Source: Rhizobium bangladeshense
Lineage (GTDB): Bacteria; Pseudomonadota; Alphaproteobacteria; Rhizobiales; Rhizobiaceae
DNA length: 64,000 nucleotides
Reading direction: 5' to 3'
NCBI RefSeq assembly: GCF_001662075.1
Contig: NZ_LYPL01000017.1
Location: 49,249-113,248, forward strand
Under the pieces are notes generated by a model. That model searched no databases and was not told the DNA's origin. It saw nothing but the letters and a program-made list of their open reading frames with translations. The translations under genes were made by a program, and so were the position numbers. How positions within the stretch are numbered: the stretch's first letter is position 1; each line of letters starts with the position of its first letter. This document shows, piece by piece, positions 9,658-18,572 of this stretch.

Positions 9658-9714
9658 GCTTCGCTTTGTGGTTCAGATCCCGTCGACCGCAGCGCCTGTC
9701 GCAGGGGCGACGCC

Positions 9715-10677
9715 TTATGGCGGGCTGGCGTAGATTTCCTGCATGCGCTTGATCTCGGGGAGCCGGGCTCTGGCTTCCTCGTAACCGCGCTCGATCGCCT
9801 CGCCGGCCCGGTGGAATTCGGAAAGGCCGATATAGCTGAGGCGCGGCTGCAGCGAAATGTCGGGGGGGTCGCCGGCAAGGCGGGCGCGGGCAATCCTGTC
9901 CTGGATGATGTTGAAGGCCTGCACCATGACGCCGGTCATGCCGAGGCGGGCATAGGGCGCCTCTTCCTGTTTCTGCACCTCCTGCGGAGAAAGGCTGGCA
10001 TTGTGCCGGACGACGGCCGAGCGGCCGTAGAGATCGTAATTGAGATTGACCGCGACGACCAGCGGCTGCTCATAGGCGCGGCAGACGGAGACGGGAACCG
10101 GGTTGACCAGCGCGCCGTCGACGAGCGTGCGCTGATTGCTGCGCACCGGTTCGAAGATGCCGGGCAGGGCATAGGAAGCGCGCAGCGCCGTGATCAGCGA
10201 ACCGTTGGCGATCCAGACCTCATGGCCGGTATTGACCTCGGCTGCGACCGCGACGAAAGGCCGGTCCAGATCCTCGACATTTAGGCCTTCGAGATGCTCC
10301 TGCATGCGCTTGGTCAGCCGCATACCGCCGAACAGGCCGCTGCCGCCGATGGTCAGATCGAGCAGGCTTGCGATCCGGCGCATGGTCAGCGAGCGTGCGA
10401 AGGTTTCGAGTTCATCGAGTTTGCCGGCAAGATAGCAGCCGCCGACCAGGGCGCCGATCGACGTGCCGGCAATCATGCCGATTTCGACCGCGGCTTCGTC
10501 AAGGGCGCGCAATACGCCGATATGGGCCCAGCCGCGGGCCGCGCCGCCGCCAAGCGCGAGCGCGATCTTGATTTTCTTGGCAGGCGCAGGGGCAGGGATT
10601 GTCTCGAGGATCGTCGACATGCCGGAACCGGAACCTTCGCCTTCAGCGCTTTGACGATGCAGACTCCAGTTCAGCAT
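9715..10677 (-). CDS. patatin-like phospholipase (RssA/NTE family)
   Basis: 320 residues. Oxyanion loop GGGAARGWAHIG, nucleophile elbow GTSIG (Ser about 71) and the dyad Asp in DGALVNPVP (about 188) are all present, so it should be an active serine lipid acyl hydrolase. The ATG at 10677 has GGGAGGGGAGAG upstream; an alternative start 99 bases upstream has no such site and adds residues unlike the family. No signal peptide is evident, in keeping with cytoplasmic RssA-type proteins. It converges with the CBS gene. Confidence 0.9.
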   Translation of the reverse strand: MLNWSLHRQSAEGEGSGSGMSTILETIPAPAPAKKIKIALALGGGAARGWAHIGVLRALDEAAVEIGMIAGTSIGALVGGCYLAGKLDELETFARSLTMRRIASLLDLTIGGSGLFGGMRLTKRMQEHLEGLNVEDLDRPFVAVAAEVNTGHEVWIANGSLITALRASYALPGIFEPVRSNQRTLVDGALVNPVPVSVCRAYEQPLVVAVNLNYDLYGRSAVVRHNASLSPQEVQKQEEAPYARLGMTGVMVQAFNIIQDRIARARLAGDPPDISLQPRLSYIGLSEFHRAGEAIERGYEEARARLPEIKRMQEIYASPP

Positions 10678-10793
10678 TGCGCTCTCCCCTCCCAGCAGAA
10701 CACGTGTGGTGCGATAGTGTGCCCGATCAATTGCCAAATGGTATATAGAAGCGGTTTCTGGCACAATAAGGGGCAAATGCCGGGAAGTTCGAC

Positions 10794-11246
10794 CTATTTT
10801 CCGTAGATGTCCTGCGGATCGAAATGACGCTCGTCGTCGACGATGTCGAGCATCGGCTTTCCTTCGCGCAGTGTCACCGTCCGATAGAAGCAGGAGCGGC
10901 GGCCGGTGTGGCAGGTGGCGTCATGACCGGCGACCTCGACCTTCAGCCAGATGGCGTCCTGATCGCAATCGGTGCGAATTTCCTTCACCGTCTGAAGGTT
11001 GCCGGAGGTCTCGCCCTTCTTCCAGATCTTGCCGCGCGAGCGGCTGAAATAATGGGCCGTGCCTGTTTGGATGGTCAAGGCCAGCGCCTGCGCATTCATA
11101 TGCGCCACCATCAGCAGTTCGCCATCGCCGACGTCGGTTACGATCGCGGTGATCAGGCCGCGGTCGTCGAAACGCGGCGTGAAATCGCCGGCGTCTTCCA
11201 AGGCCGACTTGTCCTCGGATGGTTGATTGAAGATCAGGTGACTCAT
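10794..11246 (-). CDS. hisI: phosphoribosyl-AMP cyclohydrolase
   Basis: Third step of histidine synthesis: opens the purine ring of PR-AMP. 150 residues, the usual length of the separate HisI enzyme (not fused to HisE). Zinc and magnesium ligands are in RTDCDQDAIWLK and CHTGRRSCFYR. GCAGGAGGGCCGCG precedes the ATG. It follows folE by 25 bases on the same strand, so the two cyclohydrolases are probably cotranscribed, an arrangement common in Rhizobiales. Confidence 0.97.
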   Translation of the reverse strand: MSHLIFNQPSEDKSALEDAGDFTPRFDDRGLITAIVTDVGDGELLMVAHMNAQALALTIQTGTAHYFSRSRGKIWKKGETSGNLQTVKEIRTDCDQDAIWLKVEVAGHDATCHTGRRSCFYRTVTLREGKPMLDIVDDERHFDPQDIYGK

Positions 11247-11271
11247 CGCGGCCCTCCTGCGGGAGCCGGTA

Positions 11272-11886
11272 TCAGCGGCTCCGCACCATGCTCATGAAAC
11301 GGGCCTGATCGGCCGGTTCCGTCTTGAAGGTTCCCGTAAACGTGGTCGTCAACGTGGTCGAACCCTGCTTCTGAACGCCGCGCATCGCCATGCACATATG
11401 TTCGGCCTCGATCATCACGGCAACGCCGCGCGGCTGCAGCGTATCGTCGATGGCGCGGGCGATCTGGGCGGTCATCGTTTCCTGCGTCTGCAGGCGGCGG
11501 CCATAAATCTCGACGACACGGGCAATCTTCGACAGGCCGAGCACGCGTCCATCCGGCATATAGGCGACATGGGCCTTGCCGATGATCGGGACCATGTGAT
11601 GTTCGCAATGCGAGTAGAAGGGAATGTCCTTGACCAGGACCATGTCGTCGTAGCCTGCGACCTCTTCGAAGGTCCGGCCGAGCACGTCCTCCGGCGCCAT
11701 GTCGTAACCGGCGAAAAGCTCGCGATAGGCCTTGGCGACACGGGCGGGCGTCTCGATGAGGCCTTCGCGCGTCGGATCGTCACCGGCCCAGCGCAGCAAA
11801 ACGCGCACGGCTTCCTCCGCCTCCTGCTGAGACGGGCGGTCCGAGTCGCGGTTCGGCTGCGGAAAGTTCTTTACGATGGCGTCCAT
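11272..11886 (-). CDS. folE: GTP cyclohydrolase I
   Basis: Makes 7,8-dihydroneopterin triphosphate from GTP, the entry to folate and queuosine precursors. 204 residues from the ATG at 11886, which has AGGAGACC nearby. The zinc site is visible as YSHCEHHMVP and AEHMCMAMRGVQ, with LSKIARVVEIYGRRLQ between. An upstream in-frame start would add 17 residues not seen in the family. Its promoter lies in the divergent gap before the Fe-S scaffold gene. Confidence 0.97.
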   Translation of the reverse strand: MDAIVKNFPQPNRDSDRPSQQEAEEAVRVLLRWAGDDPTREGLIETPARVAKAYRELFAGYDMAPEDVLGRTFEEVAGYDDMVLVKDIPFYSHCEHHMVPIIGKAHVAYMPDGRVLGLSKIARVVEIYGRRLQTQETMTAQIARAIDDTLQPRGVAVMIEAEHMCMAMRGVQKQGSTTLTTTFTGTFKTEPADQARFMSMVRSR

Positions 11887-12193
11887 GATCAATGGTCTCC
11901 TGGTCCGCAGTGCGAACCCATCTTTCGGAATTGCCACTGGTCAGTCCCATGCGGGAATTCATGCACCTTTGGCAGGCTCCGGGGCTTTCAGGGCAATTCA
12001 AGCCCATCCGGCACGGTTTCCCAATCAAACTTACACAAGGCCATTGCATTTTGATGGCCTTCGAACGACATACATATAGGAAGACGGCCATGGTATGTAA
12101 GTATGCTCAGGCGACACGGTGTGTTTTTTGTTTCAATAACAATAACAGCGCCATTAAGGCCGATCCGCAGTGATTTTGGAGCGGAAACCCAGC
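11887..12193. other. divergent promoter region folE / Fe-S scaffold gene
   Basis: 307 bases between divergent starts. The right half (12050-12170) is AT-rich with several repeats of ACATAC/GTATGT type around 12070-12105, which may hold promoter or operator elements. No RNA gene or riboswitch was recognised. Confidence 0.4.
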
Positions 12194-12640
12194 ATGGATG
12201 ACATCTACAACAGCAAAATCCTCGAATTCGCCGGCAATATTCCGTTGACCGGCACGCTGGTGGACGCTGATGCGACCGCCCAGGCGCACTCCAAGCTATG
12301 CGGTTCCAAGGTCCGGATCTGGCTGAAGATGGACGGCGAAGTCGTAACCGCTTTTTCGCATGACGTGAAGGCCTGCGCACTCGGCCAGGCATCGTCCTCA
12401 ATCATGGCCCGTCATGTCGTCGGCGCCACATCGGGCGAATTGCGGCAGGCGCGTCTCGACATGCTGGCCATGTTGAAGGCGGATGGGGCTGGGCCCACCG
12501 GACGGTTCGAAGACATGCGCTACCTGTTGCCCGTGCGGGACTACAAAGCACGACATGCTTCGACAATGCTGACCTTCGATGCGGTCGTCGATGCGATCGG
12601 GCAGATCGAGGCGAAACGGGCGGAAGTGATCGAGGCGTAA
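12194..12640 (+). CDS. iron-sulfur cluster assembly scaffold protein, IscU/NifU N-terminal fold
   Basis: 148 residues starting MDDIYNSKILEFAGNIP. The fold family is shown by HSKLCGSKVRIWLK (Cys36) and HDVKACALGQASSSIMARHV (Cys61). Canonical IscU/SufU scaffolds have a third cluster cysteine near residue 105-128; here that region reads LLPVRDYKARHAST and has no cysteine. Either this group uses another ligand or it is not a true scaffold. The ATG at 12194 has GGAG upstream. yidD begins 5 bases after the stop, so the two are cotranscribed. Confidence 0.85.
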   Translation: MDDIYNSKILEFAGNIPLTGTLVDADATAQAHSKLCGSKVRIWLKMDGEVVTAFSHDVKACALGQASSSIMARHVVGATSGELRQARLDMLAMLKADGAGPTGRFEDMRYLLPVRDYKARHASTMLTFDAVVDAIGQIEAKRAEVIEA

Positions 12641-12645
12641 GCGCG

Positions 12646-13050
12646 ATGTGCGAGTTCTGCGTTCGGCAGGCTGACGATGAGGACGATGGCGGCGCGGCCG
12701 GATCGAGCCAGCCGCGCGAAAGACCTGCGCGCTATTCCCGCAATTATACCGGCCCGTTCCGCAACACCCCCGACCGCCTGCTCGGCATGGGGCTGATCCG
12801 CCTCTATCAGTTGACGCTTTCCGGCTTTATCGGCAGTTCCTGCCGCCATATCCCGACCTGCTCCGAATACGGCTATGAGTCGATCGCCCGGCACGGATTA
12901 TGGGCCGGCGGCTGGATGACGCTGTTTCGCGTCAGCCGCTGCGGCCCGGGCGGCACCAGCGGCCTCGACCCGGTGCCCGAGGCGCTCGGCGACGGCTTCC
13001 GCTGGTGGACCCCCTGGCGGTATCTCTCCCTCGGACGGAAAAGAGGGTGA
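12646..13050 (+). CDS. yidD: membrane protein insertion efficiency factor YidD
   Basis: 134 residues. The core RLYQLTLSGFIGSSCRHIPTC-SEYGYESI and the tail RVSRCGPGGTSGLDPVP match YidD, a peripheral inner-membrane protein that assists YidC-dependent insertion. Three conserved cysteines of the family are present. An N-terminal extension of about 40 residues starts MCEFC, a CxxC pair not in the short E. coli form. It is translationally close to the scaffold gene upstream. The usual rpmH-rnpA-yidC neighbours are absent, as in many alphaproteobacteria. Confidence 0.93.
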   Translation: MCEFCVRQADDEDDGGAAGSSQPRERPARYSRNYTGPFRNTPDRLLGMGLIRLYQLTLSGFIGSSCRHIPTCSEYGYESIARHGLWAGGWMTLFRVSRCGPGGTSGLDPVPEALGDGFRWWTPWRYLSLGRKRG

Positions 13051-13176
13051 ACGCCATGGCGATACCAGGCGAAAATGCGAGCGTGGCGGAGAGCCGGCAG
13101 CGACGACGGGCGAGGTGCGGTCACCATTCGGTGACTGTGGTTTCTCACCTGGGATAACGGAGGATTCCTGGCGGCC

Positions 13177-13704
13177 ATGAGCACCTTCATTGCCCTCCTG
13201 CACAGCATCGTCCTGACGCCGGACCGCCGAGTGATCATGGAAGACCTGCGCGCGCTTGCCAAAGAGCTTGGCTATCGCGAGCCGCGCACGCTGGTTTCGA
13301 CCGGCAATCTCGTTTTCGAGGCCGACGACATGCGCCCGCATGAGCTCGAGGCCGCGCTGGAGGAGGGCTTCGAAGAGAAGTTCGGCAAACATGTCGATAT
13401 CATCGTGCGGAGCGACTGCACCTGGATGGCGCTCTGCAGCACCAATCCGTTCAGGGACGGCAGCGGCGATCAAGTGATCGTCCGGGTGATGCGCCTGCCG
13501 GTCGACCCTGAGAAGGTCGAGGCTTTGAAGCCGCTGATGACGGAAGGCCAGCGCATCGCCATCGTCGGCGGCGACCTCTGGATCGATTTCGCAGGCAAGC
13601 CGAGCCAATCCAAGCTGCTTTCGGCACTGACGACCAAGCGGATAGGCATCGGCACGATGCGCAACTGGAACACGGTCTGCGGTCTCGCGCAAATGATCAT
13701 GTAG
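13177..13704 (+). CDS. DUF1697 family protein
   Basis: 175 residues. The start FIALLHSIVL, then LVSTGNLVFEA and FVxP-like segments fit DUF1697, in which most members begin with xxVALLRGINVG and contain SGNVVF. Here RGIN reads HSIV, a divergence at the most conserved site. Cytoplasmic, no known activity. GGAGG lies 12-13 bases before the ATG, a long spacing. It is followed by thrS after 120 bases. Confidence 0.85.
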   Translation: MSTFIALLHSIVLTPDRRVIMEDLRALAKELGYREPRTLVSTGNLVFEADDMRPHELEAALEEGFEEKFGKHVDIIVRSDCTWMALCSTNPFRDGSGDQVIVRVMRLPVDPEKVEALKPLMTEGQRIAIVGGDLWIDFAGKPSQSKLLSALTTKRIGIGTMRNWNTVCGLAQMIM

Positions 13705-13824
13705 GCCGCTCCTTCTTTACTCCCGAGGGAAATCTGAGTATCAGGCGGCAGCGCATCCAAGGACGGAGGCGCTGTCGTTGCAACCACCCGCATTCGTTGG
13801 CGGGACTGGACAAGGAGAATTTCA

Positions 13825-15831
13825 ATGTCCCAATCCGTTTCCCTGACATTTCCCGATGGTTCCGTGCGCAGCTTCCCGGCTGGCGCAACCGGCAAGGATG
13901 TCGCCGAATCCATTTCCAAGTCGCTTGCCAAGAGCGCCGTCGCCATTGCGATCGACGGCGCCGTGCGTGACCTTTCCGATGCCGTCACGGACGGCAAGAT
14001 CGAAATCATCACCCGCAAAGATCAGCGCGCGCTGGAACTCATCCGTCATGACGCCGCGCACGTGATGGCCGAGGCCGTGCAGGAACTCTGGCCCGGCACC
14101 CAGGTGACGATCGGCCCGGTCATCGAGAACGGCTTCTATTACGACTTCGCCAAGAACGAACCGTTTACGCCCGACGATCTGCCGAAGATCGAAAAGAAGA
14201 TGAAGGAGATCATCGCCCGCAACGCGCCCTTCACCAAGCAGATCTGGTCGCGCGACAAGGCGAAGGAAGTTTTTGCCGCCAAGGGCGAACAGTACAAGGT
14301 CGAGCTCGTCGATGCGATTCCGGAAGGGCAGGATCTGAAGATTTATCATCAGGGCGACTGGTTCGACCTTTGCCGCGGCCCGCACATGGCCTCCACCGGC
14401 CAGGTCGGCACCGCCTTCAAGCTGATGAAGGTTGCCGGCGCCTATTGGCGCGGCGACAGCAACAACGCCATGCTGTCGCGCATCTACGGCACGGCATGGG
14501 CTGACCAGGCCGATCTCGACAATTACCTGCATATGCTGGCCGAAGCCGAGAAGCGCGATCATCGCAAGCTCGGCCGCGAGATGGATCTGTTCCATTTCCA
14601 GGAGGAAGGTCCGGGCGTCGTCTTCTGGCACGGCAAGGGCTGGCGCATCTTCCAGACGCTCGTCGCCTATATGCGCCGTCGCCTGGCGGCTGACTACCAG
14701 GAAGTCAACGCGCCGCAGGTGCTCGACACGTCGCTCTGGGAAACCTCGGGTCACTGGGGCTGGTATCAGGAAAACATGTTCGCCGTGAAATCGGCGCATG
14801 CGATGACGCATCCCGAAGACAAGGAAGCCGACAACCGCGTCTTCGCGCTGAAGCCGATGAACTGCCCGGGGCACGTGCAGATCTTCAAGCATGGCCTGAA
14901 ATCCTATCGTGAACTGCCGATCCGGCTTGCGGAATTCGGCCTGGTGCATCGCTACGAGCCGTCGGGCGCGCTGCATGGGCTGATGCGCGTGCGCGGCTTT
15001 ACGCAGGACGACGCGCATATCTTCTGCACCGACGAGCAGATGGCCGCCGAATGCCTGAAGATCAACGATCTTATCCTGTCGGTCTACGAGGACTTCGGCT
15101 TCAAGGAAATCGTCGTCAAGCTTTCGACCCGGCCGGAAAAACGCGTCGGTTCCGACGCACTCTGGGATCGTGCCGAAGCCGTGATGACCGACGTGCTGAA
15201 GACAATCGAGGCGCAGTCAGAGGGCCGCATCAAAACCGGCATCCTGCCGGGCGAGGGCGCCTTCTACGGTCCGAAGTTCGAATATACGCTGAAGGATGCG
15301 ATCGGCCGCGAATGGCAGTGCGGTACGACGCAGGTCGACTTCAACCTGCCGGAACGCTTCGGCGCCTTCTACATCGACAGCAATTCCGAAAAGACGCAGC
15401 CGGTGATGATCCACCGCGCCATCTGCGGCTCGATGGAACGCTTCCTCGGCATCCTGATAGAGAACTTCGCCGGCCATATGCCGCTCTGGGTATCACCGCT
15501 GCAGGTGGTGGTTGCGACGATCACCTCGGAGGCCGATGCCTACGGCCTCGAAGTGGCCGAGGCGCTGCGCGATGCCGGTCTCAACGTAGAGACTGATTTC
15601 CGCAACGAGAAGATCAACTACAAGATCCGTGAGCACTCGGTCACCAAGGTTCCTGTCATCATCGTCTGCGGCAGAAAGGAAGCCGAGGAGCGCACGGTCA
15701 ACATCCGCCGCCTCGGCAGCCAGGACCAGGTTTCTATGGGGCTCGACGCTGCGGTCGAGAGCCTGACGCTCGAGGCGACACCGCCTGATATCCGCCGTAA
15801 GGCCGAAGCAAAAAAAGCCAAGGCGGCCTGA
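13825..15831 (+). CDS. thrS: threonyl-tRNA synthetase
   Basis: 668 residues, full length. TGS domain at about 1-62, editing (SAD) domain with HDAAHVMAEAV and CRGPHM, class II catalytic core with KPMNCPGHVQIFK and VRGFTQDDAHIFC, and a C-terminal anticodon-binding domain from about 545. Attaches Thr to tRNA-Thr and clears Ser-tRNA-Thr. CAAGGAGAATTTCA precedes the ATG. The 120-base leader contains GGCAGCGCATCC..GGCGCTGTC which can fold weakly; no T-box is expected in this phylum. Confidence 0.98.
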   Translation: MSQSVSLTFPDGSVRSFPAGATGKDVAESISKSLAKSAVAIAIDGAVRDLSDAVTDGKIEIITRKDQRALELIRHDAAHVMAEAVQELWPGTQVTIGPVIENGFYYDFAKNEPFTPDDLPKIEKKMKEIIARNAPFTKQIWSRDKAKEVFAAKGEQYKVELVDAIPEGQDLKIYHQGDWFDLCRGPHMASTGQVGTAFKLMKVAGAYWRGDSNNAMLSRIYGTAWADQADLDNYLHMLAEAEKRDHRKLGREMDLFHFQEEGPGVVFWHGKGWRIFQTLVAYMRRRLAADYQEVNAPQVLDTSLWETSGHWGWYQENMFAVKSAHAMTHPEDKEADNRVFALKPMNCPGHVQIFKHGLKSYRELPIRLAEFGLVHRYEPSGALHGLMRVRGFTQDDAHIFCTDEQMAAECLKINDLILSVYEDFGFKEIVVKLSTRPEKRVGSDALWDRAEAVMTDVLKTIEAQSEGRIKTGILPGEGAFYGPKFEYTLKDAIGREWQCGTTQVDFNLPERFGAFYIDSNSEKTQPVMIHRAICGSMERFLGILIENFAGHMPLWVSPLQVVVATITSEADAYGLEVAEALRDAGLNVETDFRNEKINYKIREHSVTKVPVIIVCGRKEAEERTVNIRRLGSQDQVSMGLDAAVESLTLEATPPDIRRKAEAKKAKAA

Positions 15832-15842
15832 AACGCCCTTAT

Positions 15843-15868
15843 CCGGCAGCGCCATCCGGCGCTGTCGG
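15843..15868 (+). terminator. hairpin after thrS
   Basis: CCGGCAGCGCC (15843-15853) pairs with GGCGCTGTCGG (15858-15868) across a four-base loop with one G-U pair. There is no T tract, so it may terminate with Rho or simply protect the thrS 3' end. It lies 12 bases past the thrS stop. Confidence 0.5.
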
Positions 15869-15877
15869 AAATCTGAT

Positions 15878-16774
15878 ATGAAACCGCAATATTGTCGTCG
15901 CGAACGGGGAGCGGATCATCCCGGGGCCGGCGTGCGCTTCAAAGAACTATCCTATGCCAATGACGCAGACCCGCGGCTGAAGCGGTGGCTGATCCGCTCG
16001 ATCGACGGGCTTTCGGGCCGCGATCACTATGTCGGCCCTCTACCAGATCTGGCGCCGCGATATCATCGGCAAGAGCGATCGCGTCTTCGCCAGGACGCTC
16101 GATCTCGTCGACGTCGCCATCGACGTCAAGGGCCACTGGCCGCTCGAACCCGTTCCCACTGAACCGATCGTCATCGTCGCCAACCACCCTTTCGGCATCG
16201 GCGACGGCATCGCTGTCCTGGCGCTTGCCGAACAGCTCGGTCGTCCCTTCAAGATACTCATTCATAACGACCTGCTGAAGGTGCCGGAGATGGCATCCTA
16301 TTCGTTGCCGATCTCCTTTGAAGAGACCCGGGAGGCCCTGGCGATGAATATGAAGAGCCGGAACGAGGCGGTGCGGCTGCTCAAGGAAGGCACGACCATC
16401 ATCGTCTTTCCGGCCGGCGGCGTTGCCACCGCGAGAAGGGGTTTCGGCCGCGTCGAGGACCTGCCGTGGAAGCCGTTTCCGGCAAAACTCGTCCAGGCGG
16501 CGCGGCAAGCGTACGGCCGGTCTATTTCGAGGGCCAGAACGGCCGGCTGTTCCACCTGGTGAGCCTGACATCGATGACGCTGCGTCTGTCGCTGCTGATC
16601 CACGAGTTCCGCCGGCTGTCCGGCCGCACGATCACGGCCCATGTCGGCGAAATGCTGAGCTGGGAGTCGTTGAGCAAGGGTAGCGACCGCAAAGATCTGC
16701 TCGCCCGCCTCCATAAGGCCGTCTTTTCGATGGCGCCGCCCTCGAAGCGGCCGAGACGGCACCGCTTGCGGTAA
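15878..16774 (+). pseudogene. lysophospholipid acyltransferase-like gene with two frameshifts
   Basis: The conserved protein is spread over two frames. Residues up to GLSGRDHYV are in one frame; ALYQIWRRDIIGKSDRV to PAKLVQAAR are in the +1 frame; SVRPVYFEGQNGRLFHL to the end return to the first. The middle holds the PlsC-type motifs NHPFGIGD (HxxxxD) and VFPAGGVA, so all three parts belong to one protein of about 298 residues that would acylate a lysolipid, possibly in ornithine lipid or phospholipid synthesis. The first break is near 16039 (one base gained: GTCGGCC for GTCGCC), the second near 16504 (one base lost). As read, translation stops early. Sequencing error cannot be excluded. The start may instead be the GTG at about 15931. 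Confidence 0.8.
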
Positions 16775-16776
16775 GT

Positions 16777-17874
16777 TCAATCGAGGCTGGCGCCGTCGCC
16801 GCCCTGCGGCACGAGCTGTTCATAGGAGGGCAGAGGCGTTTCGGGGGCCGGCTGGACACCCGGCGGCGGCGGCGTGCCGGCCGGCACCTGCTGCACCGTG
16901 CGGGCCGCACTTTCCGGCTGCTGCGGCTGCTGGTCCTTCATCAGAACTTCGACATCGGTGTTTCTGCCGGCGACCACTTTAAAATCCCGCTGGTAAATCT
17001 TGTCCTTGTTGCGGGCGACGGCGGAATATTCGCCTTCGGCAAGCACCATGGTTGGAAAGGCGCTGACGCTTTCGCCGACGCTGTCGCCGGCTGCCGTCAG
17101 GATCGACCAGGCCGTGTCGGCGATCGCTTCGCCCCCGGCTTCCGAGACCAGCTTGAAAGTGATCTGGGCGGCGCGGTGCTGGATCGTCGCTTCGGTCAGT
17201 TTCCCGGCCTCGACCTGGATGTCGGCGCGGATGACGGCATTGACGCTGCCATATTCGGAAACGATGTGATAGGTGCCGGCATTGAGGCGCACCACCGTGT
17301 TCGGAGAGACGTCGGCCACCACGAGACCGCGCTCGCCGTCGTCACGCACTTCCGAAGAATAAATCGAGAAACTCAACTGATCCGGGCGGATGCGAGAATC
17401 GGTGCCGGAGACGGCATTGAGCAGCAGGCCGCCGGCATCAAGCACCATCACCTGCTTGTCGACCTGGCCGTCGGCCGGCACCGTCAGCTTCTTGGTGACG
17501 CCGGCCCGGCCGAAGGAGACATTGACGAAATAATCGCCCGGCGCGAGCTGGAAGGCGGCGGGTCCGCCCTTCGCGCTGGCGATCAGCGGCAGCTTGCCGT
17601 CGGTTCCGGCGATCGGGCTGAAGACGTACCAGGACAGACCATCCTCGACAGGCGTGCCGTCGACCGTCAGCTTGGCTTCCATCGCGACGTCGCGCAGCTT
17701 GGCGGCTTCGGGGGCGGTGCCGGGCGCGATGAAAGCGTTGAGCTTCGGCATCTTCGGCGTCGATTCAATCTGCTTGAAGTCCTTGAAAGCGTCCTGCGCG
17801 CCGGCGCCGAAGGGCGTCACTACCATCAGGGCAATGGCGAGGCCGAGGCGTGCAAAAGGCGAAATGCCAAACAT
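16777..17874 (-). CDS. exported protein of unknown function with repeated beta-rich modules
   Basis: About 365 residues from the ATG at 17874, which gives a clear signal peptide (LGLAIALMVVTPFGAGAQDA). An upstream GTG at 17916 would add 14 residues. The body contains three or four similar beta-rich segments, e.g. QLAPGDYFVNVSFGRAGVTKKL, RLNAGTYHIVSEYG and LAEGEYSAVARNKDK, resembling small Ig-like or carboxypeptidase-regulatory-like modules. The C-terminus is a proline/glutamine-rich tail. Probably periplasmic. It converges on the broken acyltransferase with 2 bases between. Function not known. Confidence 0.8.
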   Translation of the reverse strand: MFGISPFARLGLAIALMVVTPFGAGAQDAFKDFKQIESTPKMPKLNAFIAPGTAPEAAKLRDVAMEAKLTVDGTPVEDGLSWYVFSPIAGTDGKLPLIASAKGGPAAFQLAPGDYFVNVSFGRAGVTKKLTVPADGQVDKQVMVLDAGGLLLNAVSGTDSRIRPDQLSFSIYSSEVRDDGERGLVVADVSPNTVVRLNAGTYHIVSEYGSVNAVIRADIQVEAGKLTEATIQHRAAQITFKLVSEAGGEAIADTAWSILTAAGDSVGESVSAFPTMVLAEGEYSAVARNKDKIYQRDFKVVAGRNTDVEVLMKDQQPQQPESAARTVQQVPAGTPPPPGVQPAPETPLPSYEQLVPQGGDGASLD

Positions 17875-17987
17875 CTGTTTCGTGAACCGATTGACTTCTG
17901 AAATCGCAAAGGCCACTTCAAGACCAACGCGATGGCAAATTCAAGACCCACGCTTTGCAGCAGCATAAAAATGAAAGTTTCTCCCGC

Positions 17988-18572
17988 ATGAAATCCGATA
18001 TCAAGCTGATTGACTACCTCGCCGTGCGCCGCTCCATCCCAGCTTTTCAGATGTGCGAACCAGGCCCCGAGAAGGCCGAGATCGAGGAAATCCTGCGTCT
18101 TGCCTCGCGCGTTCCCGATCACGGCAAGATCGCGCCCTGGCGCTTCATCGTCTATCGCGGACAGGAGCGCGTCCGCCTCGGCGAGGCGCTGCTGACGCTG
18201 GCGCTCAAGACGAAACCCGACCTTTCCGAAGAGATGATCCAGGTCGAACGCACCCGCTTCACCCGTGCGCCTGTGGTCGTCGCCGTCGTCAGCAGGGCGG
18301 GGCCGCACATCAAGATCCCGGAATGGGAGCAGCTGATGTCGGCCGGCGCACTCTGCCTCAACGTCATCCTGTCAGCCAATGCCCATGGCTACGTGGCCAA
18401 CTGGCTGACGGAGTGGTTCGCCTATGACGAGCGCGCCTATCCGCTGCTTGGCGTCGGATCCGATGAAAAGGTGGCGGGCTTCATCCATATCGGTTCGACG
18501 ACATTTCCGGCAATCGAGCGGCCGCGGCCGGAGCTTGCCGACACCGTCACCTGGATCGGTGGAGAGGATTGA
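17988..18572 (+). CDS. nitroreductase family protein
   Basis: 194 residues of the FMN-dependent nitroreductase fold. DYLAVRRSIPAF and ASRVPDHGKIAPWRFIVYRG form the N-terminal flavin-binding signature, and ANWLTEWFAY near the C-terminus is typical of the YdjA/TdsD-like group. Reduces nitro compounds or quinones with NAD(P)H. The ATG at 17988 is the first that fits the family. The stop overlaps the next start by one base (TGATG), so it is coupled to a flavin-reductase-like gene. Confidence 0.92.
   Translation: MKSDIKLIDYLAVRRSIPAFQMCEPGPEKAEIEEILRLASRVPDHGKIAPWRFIVYRGQERVRLGEALLTLALKTKPDLSEEMIQVERTRFTRAPVVVAVVSRAGPHIKIPEWEQLMSAGALCLNVILSANAHGYVANWLTEWFAYDERAYPLLGVGSDEKVAGFIHIGSTTFPAIERPRPELADTVTWIGGED

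Noticed and set aside
13822..15018. Minus-strand open frame of 398 codons antisense to thrS
   Set aside because: thrS is certain on the plus strand and the antisense protein shows only composition bias.
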